From the NCBI GenBank assembly GCA_004293485.1, contig RDYW01000045.1, positions 24,129 through 88,128 on the forward strand: a stretch of 64,000 nucleotides of DNA. The letters run 5' to 3'. Each line of letters begins with the position of its first letter. Position 1 is the stretch's first letter. A program made the position numbers and the translations under genes. This document shows, one piece after another, positions 15,866-25,459 of this stretch. The notes beneath the pieces are model-generated. The model searched no databases. It had not been told where the DNA came from and was given only the letters and a program-made list of their open reading frames with translations. Origin of the DNA: Sphingobacteriales bacterium. Its GTDB lineage: Bacteria; Bacteroidota; Bacteroidia; Sphingobacteriales; Sphingobacteriaceae.

Positions 15866-17371
15866 ATGGAAAATAAAAAAGTTGCTTTACTTATTTTAGA
15901 TGGCTGGGGTTATGGTAAAAACGATGCTTCAAATGCAGTACTAGCTGCCCACACTCCTTTTTTTGATTATTGCTTGGCTAATTACCCTAATGCTACTTTA
16001 CAAGCTTCGGGCGAATATGTAGGCCTGCCCGATGGGCAAATGGGCAACTCCGAAGTAGGGCATATCAATCTTGGCGCAGGCCGTGTAGTTTACCAAGAGC
16101 TTGGCCGTATAAATAAAGCCGTAAAAGAGGGTGATTTTAATACCAACCCTGTACTACAAACCGCATTTAATTATGCCCTTGCAAACAATAAAAAAGTACA
16201 TTTTATAGGTTTAGTTAGCGATGGTGGCGTACATGCACATACTGCCCACTTGCGTGGATTGTGTGCCGCCGCCGTAAATGCTGGCTTGCAAAAGGTGTTT
16301 ATCCATGCTTTTTTAGATGGCCGCGATACCGACCCAAACTCGGGTTTAAGCTACATAGAAACCCTACAAACTGATATTAAACATACGCCCGTAAAAATTG
16401 CTACCGCCATTGGCCGTTATTATGCCATGGATAGAGATAACCGCTGGGAACGTGTAAAACAGGCTTACGATGTAATGGTGAATGGTATTGGAGAAGCTAC
16501 CACCGATTTACCGCAATCAATAAAAACATCGTACAAAAACAATATTACCGACGAATTTATACACCCCTTGGTAGCCGATACAAATGGACTGATAGATGCA
16601 GGCGATGTAGTGATATGCTTTAATTTTAGAACCGACCGTGGCCGCGAAATTACCATAGCCCTAACACAAAAAGATTTCCCCGAATACCAAATGAAGATAT
16701 TACCACTTCATTATATAACCATAACTACCTACGACGACACTTTTAACAACGTTAATGTAGTATTTACCAAACACGATTTACAAAATACCCTTGGCGAGGT
16801 ATTAGAGCGAAACCATAAAAACCAAATTCGTATTGCCGAAACCGAAAAATACCCCCATGTAACCTTTTTTTTCTCGGGTGGGCGTGAGAAAGAGTTTGAA
16901 AACGAGCAACGCATTATGGTACCATCGCCCAAAGTTGCTACTTATGATTTACAACCCGAAATGAGTGCCGCTGGAATAAGGGATGCCATTATCCCCGAAA
17001 TACAAAAAGGCTGGGCCGATTTTATATGCCTAAACTTTGCCAACCCCGATATGGTAGGCCACACTGGCGTATTTACTGCCGTAGTAAAAGCTGTAGAAAC
17101 CGTAGATGCCTGCGCCAAAGCAGTGGTAGAAGCAGGGCAAAAAAATGGCTATTCGTTTATTATCATTGCCGACCATGGCAATGCCGATTTTATGATAAAT
17201 GCCGATGGAACTGCTAACACAGCGCACACTACCAACTTGGTACCCTGCATATTAATTGATACCGAATACACACAAATAAAAAATGGTAAACTAGGCGATA
17301 TTGCCCCTACTATTTTAAAAATGATGCACCTTACCGCCCCCACCGAAATGAGTGGAAACGTATTGATTTAA
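15866..17371 (+). CDS. gpmI: 2,3-bisphosphoglycerate-independent phosphoglycerate mutase
   Basis: 501 residues, typical for iPGM. It interconverts 3- and 2-phosphoglycerate in glycolysis using two Mn ions. LILDGWGYG at the N-terminus gives a metal-binding Asp, GNSEVGH holds the nucleophilic Ser, and ADHGNAD near the C-terminus gives further metal ligands. FLDGRDTDP is also diagnostic. The start is fixed by MENKKVALLILDGWG. A lipoprotein gene starts one base after the stop. Confidence 0.97.
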   Translation: MENKKVALLILDGWGYGKNDASNAVLAAHTPFFDYCLANYPNATLQASGEYVGLPDGQMGNSEVGHINLGAGRVVYQELGRINKAVKEGDFNTNPVLQTAFNYALANNKKVHFIGLVSDGGVHAHTAHLRGLCAAAVNAGLQKVFIHAFLDGRDTDPNSGLSYIETLQTDIKHTPVKIATAIGRYYAMDRDNRWERVKQAYDVMVNGIGEATTDLPQSIKTSYKNNITDEFIHPLVADTNGLIDAGDVVICFNFRTDRGREITIALTQKDFPEYQMKILPLHYITITTYDDTFNNVNVVFTKHDLQNTLGEVLERNHKNQIRIAETEKYPHVTFFFSGGREKEFENEQRIMVPSPKVATYDLQPEMSAAGIRDAIIPEIQKGWADFICLNFANPDMVGHTGVFTAVVKAVETVDACAKAVVEAGQKNGYSFIIIADHGNADFMINADGTANTAHTTNLVPCILIDTEYTQIKNGKLGDIAPTILKMMHLTAPTEMSGNVLI

Positions 17372-17372
17372 C

Positions 17373-17909
17373 ATGAAGGCTTACCCTTTTATTACTGCAA
17401 TAATAATTTTTTCCCTTAGCGGGGGATGCCAAAAAAGCGCCTCAAAAAGTGTAAAAACAGAAATATATTTTTTCGATTTGAAAACTTTTTTTAACACCGA
17501 AGCTAGCAGGCTAATGTTAGCCAATAAGCCTATATACAAAACAGTGTACGTAAAAAACGTACCAGAAAAAAAACTAATTAAAATTACAAACTGGGCAAGC
17601 GAACTTTCGCTTTTTAGCCAGTCGGATATTAATAAAACCGCTTTTAAAAATAGTTATCGTATAAAAAGTACAGCCAATAAAATTGTATATACTGCCAAGG
17701 TTTCTGATGTAAAAACCCGAAGCATTTTAATTTATTTGGAGCAAAAAAAACCTGTAAGCATTACCATTATCAACCACCAAAAAAATTATATTTTTGAAAC
17801 TTGGGAAACATTATACTACGCAACCAATACAAAGTATAGTATCAAAAAAAAACAAAAATTGCTGTTTTGGGATACCGATGAATATAAAATATTTGGAAAT
17901 TTTAATTAA
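17373..17909 (+). CDS. Putative lipoprotein of unknown function
   Basis: 178 residues. The N-terminus is a signal peptide with the lipobox-like FSLSGGCQK, giving a lipidated Cys near residue 19. The mature part is basic and strand-rich with no recognised domain. It contains FFDLKTFFNTEASRL and a repeated pattern of polar strands. The gene directly follows gpmI and may be co-transcribed with it. It faces the RNA methyltransferase gene tail to tail only 3 bases away, with no terminator hairpin between. The Bacteroidota-typical envelope location is inferred. Confidence 0.65.
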   Translation: MKAYPFITAIIIFSLSGGCQKSASKSVKTEIYFFDLKTFFNTEASRLMLANKPIYKTVYVKNVPEKKLIKITNWASELSLFSQSDINKTAFKNSYRIKSTANKIVYTAKVSDVKTRSILIYLEQKKPVSITIINHQKNYIFETWETLYYATNTKYSIKKKQKLLFWDTDEYKIFGNFN

Positions 17910-17912
17910 AAA

Positions 17913-19076
17913 CTAACTTTTTATCAGCCTAGCTACAAACATGGTATCGGCCTTTAAATGATAGCCTTTTATAATTTGTTGGCTTTCTAGTACCAAGCCA
18001 AATTGGCTTTGTAACCACGCTACCTGTTCCTCGTTTTCCTGTTTAAAAACCGAGCAAGTAATATAAATTAACGGTTTACCCTTGTTTAGGTAAGAGATAA
18101 TATTGGTGGCAATGCGCCGCTGTAAATCGCTAAAAAAATTTATTTTATGCGTTTCAAACTGATAAAGCATTTCGGGAGTGCGCCCCCATGTACCGCTACC
18201 ACTGCATGGGGCATCAAAAATAATGCCATCAAATGCGTAATTATGCATATAAGGTGCAGGGTTTAGGGTTAAATCCAATATTTTTTTTTGGTAGTTTTTT
18301 AGGCCAGCAGTTTTAAAACGCTCATCAAGGTTTATTAATACGCTTTCGCGGATGTCGGAAACTACCAGTTTAATATCAGGCTGTTCATCGTACAACAGCA
18401 ACGATTTTCCGCCCGATGCTGCACAGCAATCCCACCATTTATCCCATTTTTGAGGCTTAAAATATTGGCCAACACCCTGCGATGATAAATCTTGCACCTC
18501 ATATATGCCTTTGTTGGTTAAAATAGTATCTAATTTTATTCCATTTGTAAATGAAATGGTTTGTTTATTAATAACATTGTGGGGTAAATTGCTAAAAATT
18601 AACTGTTTAATTATACTTTTATCTTCTCCTTTTTTTATCCTGATAAACAAATCGGGCTGTGTAAAAAACGAATTATAAAAAGCTTCTTTATCTATATCTA
18701 AACTTAAATTTTGGTGTAATGCAAAAACGTTTTCTAAATTAAAATCCTTAAAATTTGACTTTAAAAACGATATTTTATCTTTTAATAAACAACTAAAAAT
18801 GTTTTCCCACTCGGGTTTAAAGTGGCTTACAAACGAATTTGTTTGGTTATTACATAAAAGTTCGGCAATTAAAAGTCGGGTTTCTACCGCTTCGTTTATT
18901 AATATTTTACCTATCCTAAAATAATTATAAATTAAACGGGTGGCAATACGCCTATCGGTGCTACCCATTTGTTTGTGTTGGCGAAAAAAAGTGGCTAAAA
19001 ACCTACTTAAAGGTTCTTTAAAATCGTACTGGTTTAAAATGTTATTAAAAGTAGCTAATTGATGGATGGCTTTCAT
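17913..19076 (-). CDS. RsmB/NOP-type RNA methyltransferase
   Basis: 388 residues from the ATG at 19076. An upstream ATG at 19127 would add 17 basic residues that do not resemble the family start. An N-terminal NusB-like helical region is followed by a SAM-dependent methyltransferase. The SAM site is WDCCAASGGKSLLLYD, and IFDAPCSGSGTWGRTPE gives one catalytic Cys. The second is in YITCSVFKQENEEQV. The pair of Cys is the mark of RNA 5-methylcytosine methyltransferases such as RsmB/RsmF. The exact rRNA target is not evident. Confidence 0.88.
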   Translation of the reverse strand: MKAIHQLATFNNILNQYDFKEPLSRFLATFFRQHKQMGSTDRRIATRLIYNYFRIGKILINEAVETRLLIAELLCNNQTNSFVSHFKPEWENIFSCLLKDKISFLKSNFKDFNLENVFALHQNLSLDIDKEAFYNSFFTQPDLFIRIKKGEDKSIIKQLIFSNLPHNVINKQTISFTNGIKLDTILTNKGIYEVQDLSSQGVGQYFKPQKWDKWWDCCAASGGKSLLLYDEQPDIKLVVSDIRESVLINLDERFKTAGLKNYQKKILDLTLNPAPYMHNYAFDGIIFDAPCSGSGTWGRTPEMLYQFETHKINFFSDLQRRIATNIISYLNKGKPLIYITCSVFKQENEEQVAWLQSQFGLVLESQQIIKGYHLKADTMFVARLIKS

Positions 19077-19219
19077 ATAACGGTTTTGGGGTTTGCGTTG
19101 GCAGGGGTTTTTAGCACTAAACTTCATTCGGAGAACTTTTTACAAAGGTGTTTGCAAAACACGAAACCCCCGCTATTGCAAACCCCATTTAGCAACTGGG
19201 CTATTTTCCTATGAGGTAA

Positions 19220-19753
19220 TTACTCGCTTTTGTTAGAAAGGTCTTTTTGTTGTGCCTTTTTCCCAAGAACAAAAACAGTTACAAGCCCAAGTATTGTGGT
19301 TGTTCCGAAAATACCGGCAATTGCTTCGTGTCCGAACATTGCTAAAGTTGTTGCAAGTCCAAACCCAACTAGCCCAAGGATAAAACCGAAAATTTGACCA
19401 AGGCGACTTTGTTTGAGTTCTTCCTTTATAGCATGGTCTTCAAGTTGCATGCGATGATTTGATTGTTTTTCTGCCATAATAACAATCCGTTCTGCTCCGT
19501 CTTTTACAACTTCGTTATAGCCTTTTAAAATTTGTGGTGGTGGAATGGGCCCACTAAAAGATGATGCTTGCCTAATTGAAGTAATCCGAATAAATGCTTT
19601 TATAATTCGGTCTCTTTTAGCTTGAGGAATTTCAGGATCTTCAATTATGGTTTGAATATCCTCTGGAATTATAGCTTCGTCAGAAGGGTCTTTATACTCC
19701 CTTTTGTCTTGTTTATTTTCCTCTGGATTTTGCGCTGTTAATTCGTCAGCCAT
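19220..19753 (-). CDS. DUF2335 membrane protein
   Basis: 177 residues. An acidic, charged N-terminus is followed by the DUF2335 hallmark FSGPIPPPQILKGYNEV, then a basic/amphipathic helix (IVIMAEKQSNHRMQLE) and two C-terminal membrane helices (about 120-140 and 145-165). A KK-rich tail ends it. The holin-like two-helix hairpin is a known feature of this family, whose role is not established. Its start codon overlaps the stop of the preceding small gene by one base, so the two are translated as a coupled pair. Confidence 0.8.
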   Translation of the reverse strand: MADELTAQNPEENKQDKREYKDPSDEAIIPEDIQTIIEDPEIPQAKRDRIIKAFIRITSIRQASSFSGPIPPPQILKGYNEVVKDGAERIVIMAEKQSNHRMQLEDHAIKEELKQSRLGQIFGFILGLVGFGLATTLAMFGHEAIAGIFGTTTILGLVTVFVLGKKAQQKDLSNKSE

Positions 19754-19986
19754 TATTTAATATTTGCAGGTTTTAAATTTTGAAGAATTGCATCAGATGC
19801 TTTTTCAATGTCGCCACCAACTACACCCCAATCAGAACTAATGGCCTTAGTATCCGCTTGTCTGTCACTTGATGAATAGTTAAATGAAAAGTAATTACCT
19901 GCAATGTTCAAAACACTACCTGCACCTATAAGAAAAGAAGGAGTTGTAAATAAAAAGTCTGAACGATATGATTTATTTTTTTTCAT
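19753..19986 (-). CDS. Small partner protein of the DUF2335 gene
   Basis: 77 residues with no named family recognised. The sequence has a short hydrophobic stretch, PSFLIGAGSVLNIAGNYF, then a polar acidic tail (DRQADTKAISSDWGVVGGD). The stop overlaps the start of the DUF2335 gene by one base, an arrangement that implies translational coupling. The pair occupies an otherwise gene-poor stretch between a methyltransferase and the guaA operon, consistent with a portable two-gene module. Confidence 0.65.
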   Translation of the reverse strand: MKKNKSYRSDFLFTTPSFLIGAGSVLNIAGNYFSFNYSSSDRQADTKAISSDWGVVGGDIEKASDAILQNLKPANIK

Positions 19987-20123
19987 TTTTGTTATTTTTA
20001 ACTGGTCAAAGATAGTTAATTTTGTTGTTTGTTAACTAAACGATTTTGTTAGTTTTTTGGTTAGAAAGCTCATTTCTTGCGGTCGATTCCATGTTTCCAC
20101 TGTTGCACAAGCGTTGCCGCTAA

Positions 20124-21440
20124 CTAGTTAGCTTTTACAAGCTCGAAATTTTGATATTTTAACACCAAAACATGGCCATTAAAATAGCCATAGCTACTGT
20201 TTTTTATAAAATTAAAGTGGTTATGCAGGCCTATGTAAGGGTATTTAACTAAATCTGTAAAATAATTTTTACCTTGGTTTGCCATTAAAGTGGCTAAATA
20301 AAAGCCGGTATCAAACCCTTTAAACGAATACTCGGATGGCTCTAAACTATACTTATTGTGGTAATTTTTAATAAAATTTATTACCGCTGTCTGTTTGTAA
20401 TTTATTTGGTACGATGCTGTAATATAAGTATTTAGCTGTTGTAGCGTTTCTATATTTAAAAAAGTTGCTTTTTCCCAATTTGGGTGGCCAATTACGGTTA
20501 TTTTAAACGTTGCCGATAATTTTACAAGTTCTTTAAAAACGGCTTCTAAAAAAGTTTCGTCGGTGGCGGGTAGCACAATTACGTTATTGCCTGTGGGGGT
20601 TAAATACAGGTTAATATTTTGGTAACCAATGGCTTTTATGCCTACTTCGGCGAAAGCCAAACCCTTTGCTAGGCTATCTATTCCTTTTTTAAAAGGGTTG
20701 GCATATTTATATTCATCAGCTTGTCCGCTTCTTATTAGCAATATTTTTTTAGGTTTTAGCGTGTTTTTTATAAATGCAGCGGCGGTGTAAGTGTGTTGGT
20801 TTAGCGTATTATTTATGGTAAGTAAATAGGGGTTATTAAAAGTGTTTGGATTTTGTGGTGCCAAAGGCGATACCAACGGAATTTTTAACGTTTTACTTAG
20901 GTTTGAAAACGCTTTTATGGCATTAGGGAAAACAGGGCCAACAATTAAATCGGAGGTTTTTATTTCTTTTTTTAGGATTAAGGCGTTCGTTTTTACAACA
21001 TCATCACCACTATCATATACCTGTAATTTAAAGTTTGCACCTTGTAAAATCGCTACCGAATCTAAGGCCATTTTAAAGCCTTGGTAATAATCTAAGGCTA
21101 AATTTGCTTTAGCCATTTGAGGTAACATTGCAGTTGCACTATTTATTTTATCTAAACCAAATGGCAAAACTAACGATATAAGCATTTGTTGATTAGCTTT
21201 TTCGGTGTTTTTAATGGCTGTTTCTACATTTATTTCGGCAGGTTTTTCTACAGGTTTTACTACCACAGGCGGTGCAACTGGCGGTTTTACAGGCGTAATT
21301 ATTTTGGGCGAGCAAGCACCTAATAAGGCTAAAAAAACTATGCCTAAAAATAAATTATTCCCACTCAATGGTTGCTGGCGGTTTCGAACTAATATCGTAC
21401 ACCACCCTGTTAATTCCTTTAACGTTGTTAATAATTTCAT
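20124..21440 (-). CDS. Periplasmic-binding-protein-like lipoprotein
   Basis: Up to 438 residues. A lipobox (FLALLGACS) is followed by a proline-rich linker ([15 protein letters not shown]) and a two-lobed type 1 periplasmic-binding fold. Segments such as [17 protein letters not shown] and [15 protein letters not shown] resemble branched-chain amino acid receptors and LpoA-like penicillin-binding-protein activators. No ABC transporter genes are adjacent, so a cell-wall or sensor role is as likely as uptake. The start is uncertain. The ATG at 21440 overlaps guaA by 86 bases and gives an odd prefix. A TTG at 21368 overlaps by only 14 and gives a better signal peptide. Confidence 0.7.
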   Translation of the reverse strand: MKLLTTLKELTGWCTILVRNRQQPLSGNNLFLGIVFLALLGACSPKIITPVKPPVAPPVVVKPVEKPAEINVETAIKNTEKANQQMLISLVLPFGLDKINSATAMLPQMAKANLALDYYQGFKMALDSVAILQGANFKLQVYDSGDDVVKTNALILKKEIKTSDLIVGPVFPNAIKAFSNLSKTLKIPLVSPLAPQNPNTFNNPYLLTINNTLNQHTYTAAAFIKNTLKPKKILLIRSGQADEYKYANPFKKGIDSLAKGLAFAEVGIKAIGYQNINLYLTPTGNNVIVLPATDETFLEAVFKELVKLSATFKITVIGHPNWEKATFLNIETLQQLNTYITASYQINYKQTAVINFIKNYHNKYSLEPSEYSFKGFDTGFYLATLMANQGKNYFTDLVKYPYIGLHNHFNFIKNSSYGYFNGHVLVLKYQNFELVKAN

Positions 21441-22887
21441 TTGATATTTTGGCTAATAAAGGGTAAGGTAGGTGGCTCCAGTCGGCAGTCATCCCATCTA
21501 CAGATTCTACTGCCCGCAGGCAAATTACGTTTTCGTAGGTACGTTCGTCGCCCATTACGCCTACCGATTGTACGGGTAAATAAATGGCTCCGGCTTGCCA
21601 TACTTTATCGTACCAACCGCTTTTTTTAAGGTTATCAATGTAAATAAAATCGGCAGCTTGTAATATAGCTACTTTTTGCGGGGTTACATCGCCCAAAATA
21701 CGGATGGCTAAACCTGGCCCAGGAAAAGGATGGCGGTTTAAAATATTTTCGGGTAATTGTAGGGCTCGGCCTACACGGCGTACTTCATCTTTAAACAAAG
21801 TTTTTAGCGGTTCTACCACTTTTAGCTTCATAAAATCGGGCAAACCGCCTACATTATGGTGCGATTTTATGGTGGCCGATGGACCACCGTTTACCGAAAC
21901 CGATTCGATAACATCGGGATAAATGGTGCCTTGTGCCAACCATTTTACATCACTTATAAGGTGCGATTCTTCATCAAAAACTTCAATAAAAACCCTACCA
22001 ATGGCTTTACGTTTAAGTTCGGGGTCGGATAATCCTGCCAAAGCATCATAAAATTTTTGCTTGGCATTTACGCCTTTTACGTTTAAGCCCAAGTGCTGGT
22101 ACGAGTTTAAAACCAACTCGAACTCATCCTTACGCAGCAAGCCATTATCTACAAAAACACAGTGTAAATTTTTGCCAATGGCTTTATGTAAAATTAGGGC
22201 TGCCACCGATGAATCTACCCCACCCGAAAGGCCTAAAACCACTTTATCGTTTCCTAATTGCAGTTTAAGTGCAGCAATGGTTTCGTCGGCAAAGGCATCG
22301 GGCGTAAAATCTTGCTTGCAATGGCAAATATTTACTAAAAAATTATATAGCAACTGTTTACCATCGTTACTGTGGGTAACTTCGGGGTGAAACTGTATGC
22401 CGTAAGTTTGGGTGTTTTTTATTTGATAGGCCGCTACTTCAACGGTATCGGTACTGCCAATAATTTCAAAATCGGTGGGGATATATTTTATGGTATCGCC
22501 ATGCGACATCCATACTTGCGAATCGGAAGCAATATCTCGCATCAGCGGATTTAAGCTGTTGGTATATTGTAAATTGGCTCTGCCGTACTCTCTGGTTTGC
22601 GATGCCATTACGTTGCCACCCATTTTATGTGCCATATATTGCGCACCGTAGCACACGCCTAGCAAGGGTAGTTTACCGTGGAATTGTAAAAAATCTACCT
22701 CCGGTGCATCGGCTTGCCTTACCGATGATGGGCTTCCCGAAAGGATAATGCCCATTACATCGCTACCTATTGCTGGTATTTTATTAAATGGATGGATTTC
22801 GCAAAATACGTTTAACTCGCGTACCCTGCGGGCTATTAATTGTGTGTATTGAGAGCCAAAATCCAGAATAATAATTTTTTGTTGCAT
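21355..22887 (-). CDS. guaA: GMP synthase (glutamine-hydrolysing)
   Basis: 510 residues from the ATG at 22887 ([21 protein letters not shown]); the ATG further upstream at 22962 adds an alien extension. It amidates XMP to GMP. The class I glutaminase domain has Cys in [15 protein letters not shown] and His-Glu in [11 protein letters not shown]. The ATP-pyrophosphatase loop is [14 protein letters not shown]. The C-terminal dimerisation domain ends in KPPATIEWE. It is followed by the binding-protein-like lipoprotein gene, whose 5' end overlaps it. Confidence 0.97.
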   Translation of the reverse strand: MQQKIIILDFGSQYTQLIARRVRELNVFCEIHPFNKIPAIGSDVMGIILSGSPSSVRQADAPEVDFLQFHGKLPLLGVCYGAQYMAHKMGGNVMASQTREYGRANLQYTNSLNPLMRDIASDSQVWMSHGDTIKYIPTDFEIIGSTDTVEVAAYQIKNTQTYGIQFHPEVTHSNDGKQLLYNFLVNICHCKQDFTPDAFADETIAALKLQLGNDKVVLGLSGGVDSSVAALILHKAIGKNLHCVFVDNGLLRKDEFELVLNSYQHLGLNVKGVNAKQKFYDALAGLSDPELKRKAIGRVFIEVFDEESHLISDVKWLAQGTIYPDVIESVSVNGGPSATIKSHHNVGGLPDFMKLKVVEPLKTLFKDEVRRVGRALQLPENILNRHPFPGPGLAIRILGDVTPQKVAILQAADFIYIDNLKKSGWYDKVWQAGAIYLPVQSVGVMGDERTYENVICLRAVESVDGMTADWSHLPYPLLAKISNEIINNVKGINRVVYDISSKPPATIEWE

Positions 22888-23127
22888 GGCGCAAAGGTAG
22901 TTTTTTTTTGTATGTTTTAAATCGGTGTTGGTAGGATTTTTGGGGCAATAGTTTAAACACAAGCTGTTTTTTTATAATTGGATTGGAAGTATTTGGCTTT
23001 ATCGCCAAGTGTTAATTTTTATAATATCATATTCAAACAAAAAACCATTAAAAAAGTTACTTTTACAAAGTATTAATACAAATAAATTATACGTCTTTTT
23101 TTTATATTTAAAATAAATAATTTACAC

Positions 23128-24327
23128 ATGTTGCACCGTATTGAAGAGGCTATTGAGGATATAAAAGCTGGTAAAATGGTAATAGTGGTAGATGATGAAG
23201 ACCGAGAAAACGAAGGCGATTTTGTAACCGCAGCGGCCAATGCAACCCCCGAAGTAGTAAATTTTATGGCCAAATATGGCCGAGGTTTAATATGCGTTCC
23301 GCTTACAGCAGATAGGTGCAAAGCCTTAAAATTAGATTTAATGGTAGGCAAAAATACCGCTACCTTCGAAACTAATTTTACCGTTTCGATAGATTTAATA
23401 GGCAATGGTTGCACCACCGGAATATCGGCAACCGACAGGTCTAAAACCATCATGGCTTTAATTAATGAAGCTACAACAGCAGATGATTTGGGGCGCCCAG
23501 GCCATATTTTTCCGCTTATAGCCCATAACGGAGGCGTATTGCGCAGAGCTGGGCATACCGAAGCTGCAGTAGATTTAGCGGTTTTAGCAGGGTTTGCACC
23601 AGCAGGGGTGATATGTGAAATTATGAACGAAGATGGCGAAATGGCCCGAATGCCCGATTTGCAATTGCTTGCCAAAGAGCTGGGTATGAAAATGATTTCG
23701 ATACAAGATTTAATTACTTACCGCCTACAAACCGAAACTTTGGTTAAAAAAGAGGTTACCATAAATTTACCTACACAATGGGGCGATTTTAAAATGGTGG
23801 CCTTTACCCAAATAAATACAGGCGAAAATCATTTGGCTTTAATAAAGGGCAGCTGGGCGCATGACGAACCAGTACTGGTACGCGTACATAGCTCGTGTAT
23901 TACTGGCGATATTTTTGGGTCGTGTAAATGCGATTGTGGGCCACAGTTGCATAAATCAATGGAAATGATAGAAAAAGAAGGCAAAGGTGTAGTAATATAT
24001 ATGAATCAAGAAGGGCGTGGTATTGGATTAGTAAATAAACTAAAATCGTACAATTTACAAGACGAGGGTATGGATACTGTGGACGCTAACCTTGCCCTAG
24101 GCTTTAAAATAGACGAACGAGATTATGGCATTGGTGCCCAAATACTAAGAGCCGTTAATGTTAAAAAAATGCGGTTGATGAGCAATAATCCCACCAAAAG
24201 AGCAGGGTTAATAGGTTATGGTTTAGAAATAGTAGAAAACGTAGCCATAGAAGTACCCTCAAACACACACAACGAAGCATATTTAAAAACCAAACGCGAT
24301 AGAATGGGGCATACCATACTGGGTTAA
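23128..24327 (+). CDS. ribBA: Bifunctional DHBP synthase / GTP cyclohydrolase II
   Basis: 399 residues. The N-terminal half (about 1-200) is 3,4-dihydroxy-2-butanone-4-phosphate synthase with [13 protein letters not shown] and [13 protein letters not shown]. The C-terminal half is GTP cyclohydrolase II with the zinc-binding [17 protein letters not shown] (three Cys) and GRGIGL. Together they make both precursors of riboflavin. ribE is at 38059, so the pathway genes are split. No FMN riboswitch was seen in the 165-base upstream stretch (22963-23127). Confidence 0.97.
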   Translation: MLHRIEEAIEDIKAGKMVIVVDDEDRENEGDFVTAAANATPEVVNFMAKYGRGLICVPLTADRCKALKLDLMVGKNTATFETNFTVSIDLIGNGCTTGISATDRSKTIMALINEATTADDLGRPGHIFPLIAHNGGVLRRAGHTEAAVDLAVLAGFAPAGVICEIMNEDGEMARMPDLQLLAKELGMKMISIQDLITYRLQTETLVKKEVTINLPTQWGDFKMVAFTQINTGENHLALIKGSWAHDEPVLVRVHSSCITGDIFGSCKCDCGPQLHKSMEMIEKEGKGVVIYMNQEGRGIGLVNKLKSYNLQDEGMDTVDANLALGFKIDERDYGIGAQILRAVNVKKMRLMSNNPTKRAGLIGYGLEIVENVAIEVPSNTHNEAYLKTKRDRMGHTILG

Positions 24328-24355
24328 ACAGATTACCGTTGGCCAAAAAATAAAC

Positions 24356-25279
24356 ATGAACCTAGCACAACATACCCAAATCATAAAAGCCGAAGCCAAG
24401 CGCCTAGGGTTTATGTTTTGTGGCATAGCCGAAGCTACTTTTTTAGAAAGTGAAGCCCCTAGGTTAGATAATTGGTTGCGAAATAATTATAACGGCAAAA
24501 TGAGTTATATGGAAAATTATTTCGATAAACGTTTAGATCCCAGACTTTTGGTAGATAATGCAAAATCTTTAATTTCGGTAGCGCTAAATTATTATACCGA
24601 GCAAAAACCAACAGATGCCCAAGCGCCAAAAATATCGACGTATGCTTATGGTAAAGATTATCACCTTGTGATAAAAGAAAAACTAGCCTTATTGCTACAA
24701 TTTATTAACGAAAATATAAGCGAAGTAAATGGCCGAGCTTTTGTAGATTCGGCCCCAGTGTTAGATAAAGTATGGGCACAAAAAGCTGGCTTAGGCTGGC
24801 AAGGAAAACACACCAACCTTATAAATAAAAAAGCAGGATCGTTTTTTTTTATTGGCGAACTTATTATCGATTTACCCCTTGCTTACGATACCCCTTTTGC
24901 AACCGACCATTGTGGCACCTGCACCAAATGTATAGATGCCTGCCCCACCGAAGCCATTATTGCCCCTTATGTAGTAGATGCCAATAAATGTATTTCATAC
25001 CTTACCATCGAACTAAAAGATAACCTACCCCACAGTTTTAAAGGTAAAATGGATAATTGGATGTTTGGCTGCGATGTATGCCAAGATGTATGCCCATGGA
25101 ATAGGTTTTCGGTGCCTCATAAAGTAGAAGAATTTATCCCCCACCCCGATTTATTACAGATGACCAAACACGACTGGCAAGAAATTACAGATGATGTATT
25201 TAATAAATTTTTTAAAACTTCGGCATTAAAGCGAACAAAATTTAGCGGTTTAAAAAGAAATATCGATTTTTTGGATTAG
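24356..25279 (+). CDS. queG: Epoxyqueuosine reductase
   Basis: 307 residues. It carries out the last step of queuosine synthesis in tRNA using cobalamin and two 4Fe-4S clusters. The clusters bind [13 protein letters not shown] (about residue 182) and [10 protein letters not shown] (about 238), arranged CxxCxxCxxxC and CxxCxxxC with one Cys shared as in ferredoxins. The N-terminal DUF1730-like domain carries YAYGKDYH and GWQGKH. It is shorter than the E. coli enzyme because the C-terminal HEAT-like region is absent, as in many Bacteroidota. The start lies 28 bases after ribBA. Confidence 0.93.
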   Translation: MNLAQHTQIIKAEAKRLGFMFCGIAEATFLESEAPRLDNWLRNNYNGKMSYMENYFDKRLDPRLLVDNAKSLISVALNYYTEQKPTDAQAPKISTYAYGKDYHLVIKEKLALLLQFINENISEVNGRAFVDSAPVLDKVWAQKAGLGWQGKHTNLINKKAGSFFFIGELIIDLPLAYDTPFATDHCGTCTKCIDACPTEAIIAPYVVDANKCISYLTIELKDNLPHSFKGKMDNWMFGCDVCQDVCPWNRFSVPHKVEEFIPHPDLLQMTKHDWQEITDDVFNKFFKTSALKRTKFSGLKRNIDFLD

Positions 25280-25358
25280 GTTTTAAGCCTACCATACACC
25301 TTATTTTACCTAAGAATAACTAGCTAGCAGTTTTTTTAAATAAACAAGCCCCAAAAAT

Positions 25359-25395
25359 AACAGCTGCATTTTTTAATAAATGCAGCTGTTGATTT
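25359..25395. terminator. Bidirectional terminator
   Basis: A 13-bp perfect stem, AACAGCTGCATTT paired with AAATGCAGCTGTT, sits between the convergent queG and T9SS-cargo genes, followed by an AT-rich tract on each side. Confidence 0.7.
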
Positions 25396-25459
25396 AATTT
25401 TAAAAAGTAAGCAAACGCTTTACAGCAATAATCCAATTTTAAAACTGTTTTGCTTTTTT

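Noticed and set aside
20041..20120. Integron attC-like sequence (GTTGCACAAGCGTTGCCGCTAAC) near the DUF2335 module
   Set aside because: The expected paired core sites and spacing of attC are not present on both sides, and no integrase gene is in the window.
22963..23127. Possible FMN riboswitch before ribBA
   Set aside because: None of the conserved FMN-aptamer segments are seen in the 165 bases upstream; the stretch is AT-rich and unstructured.
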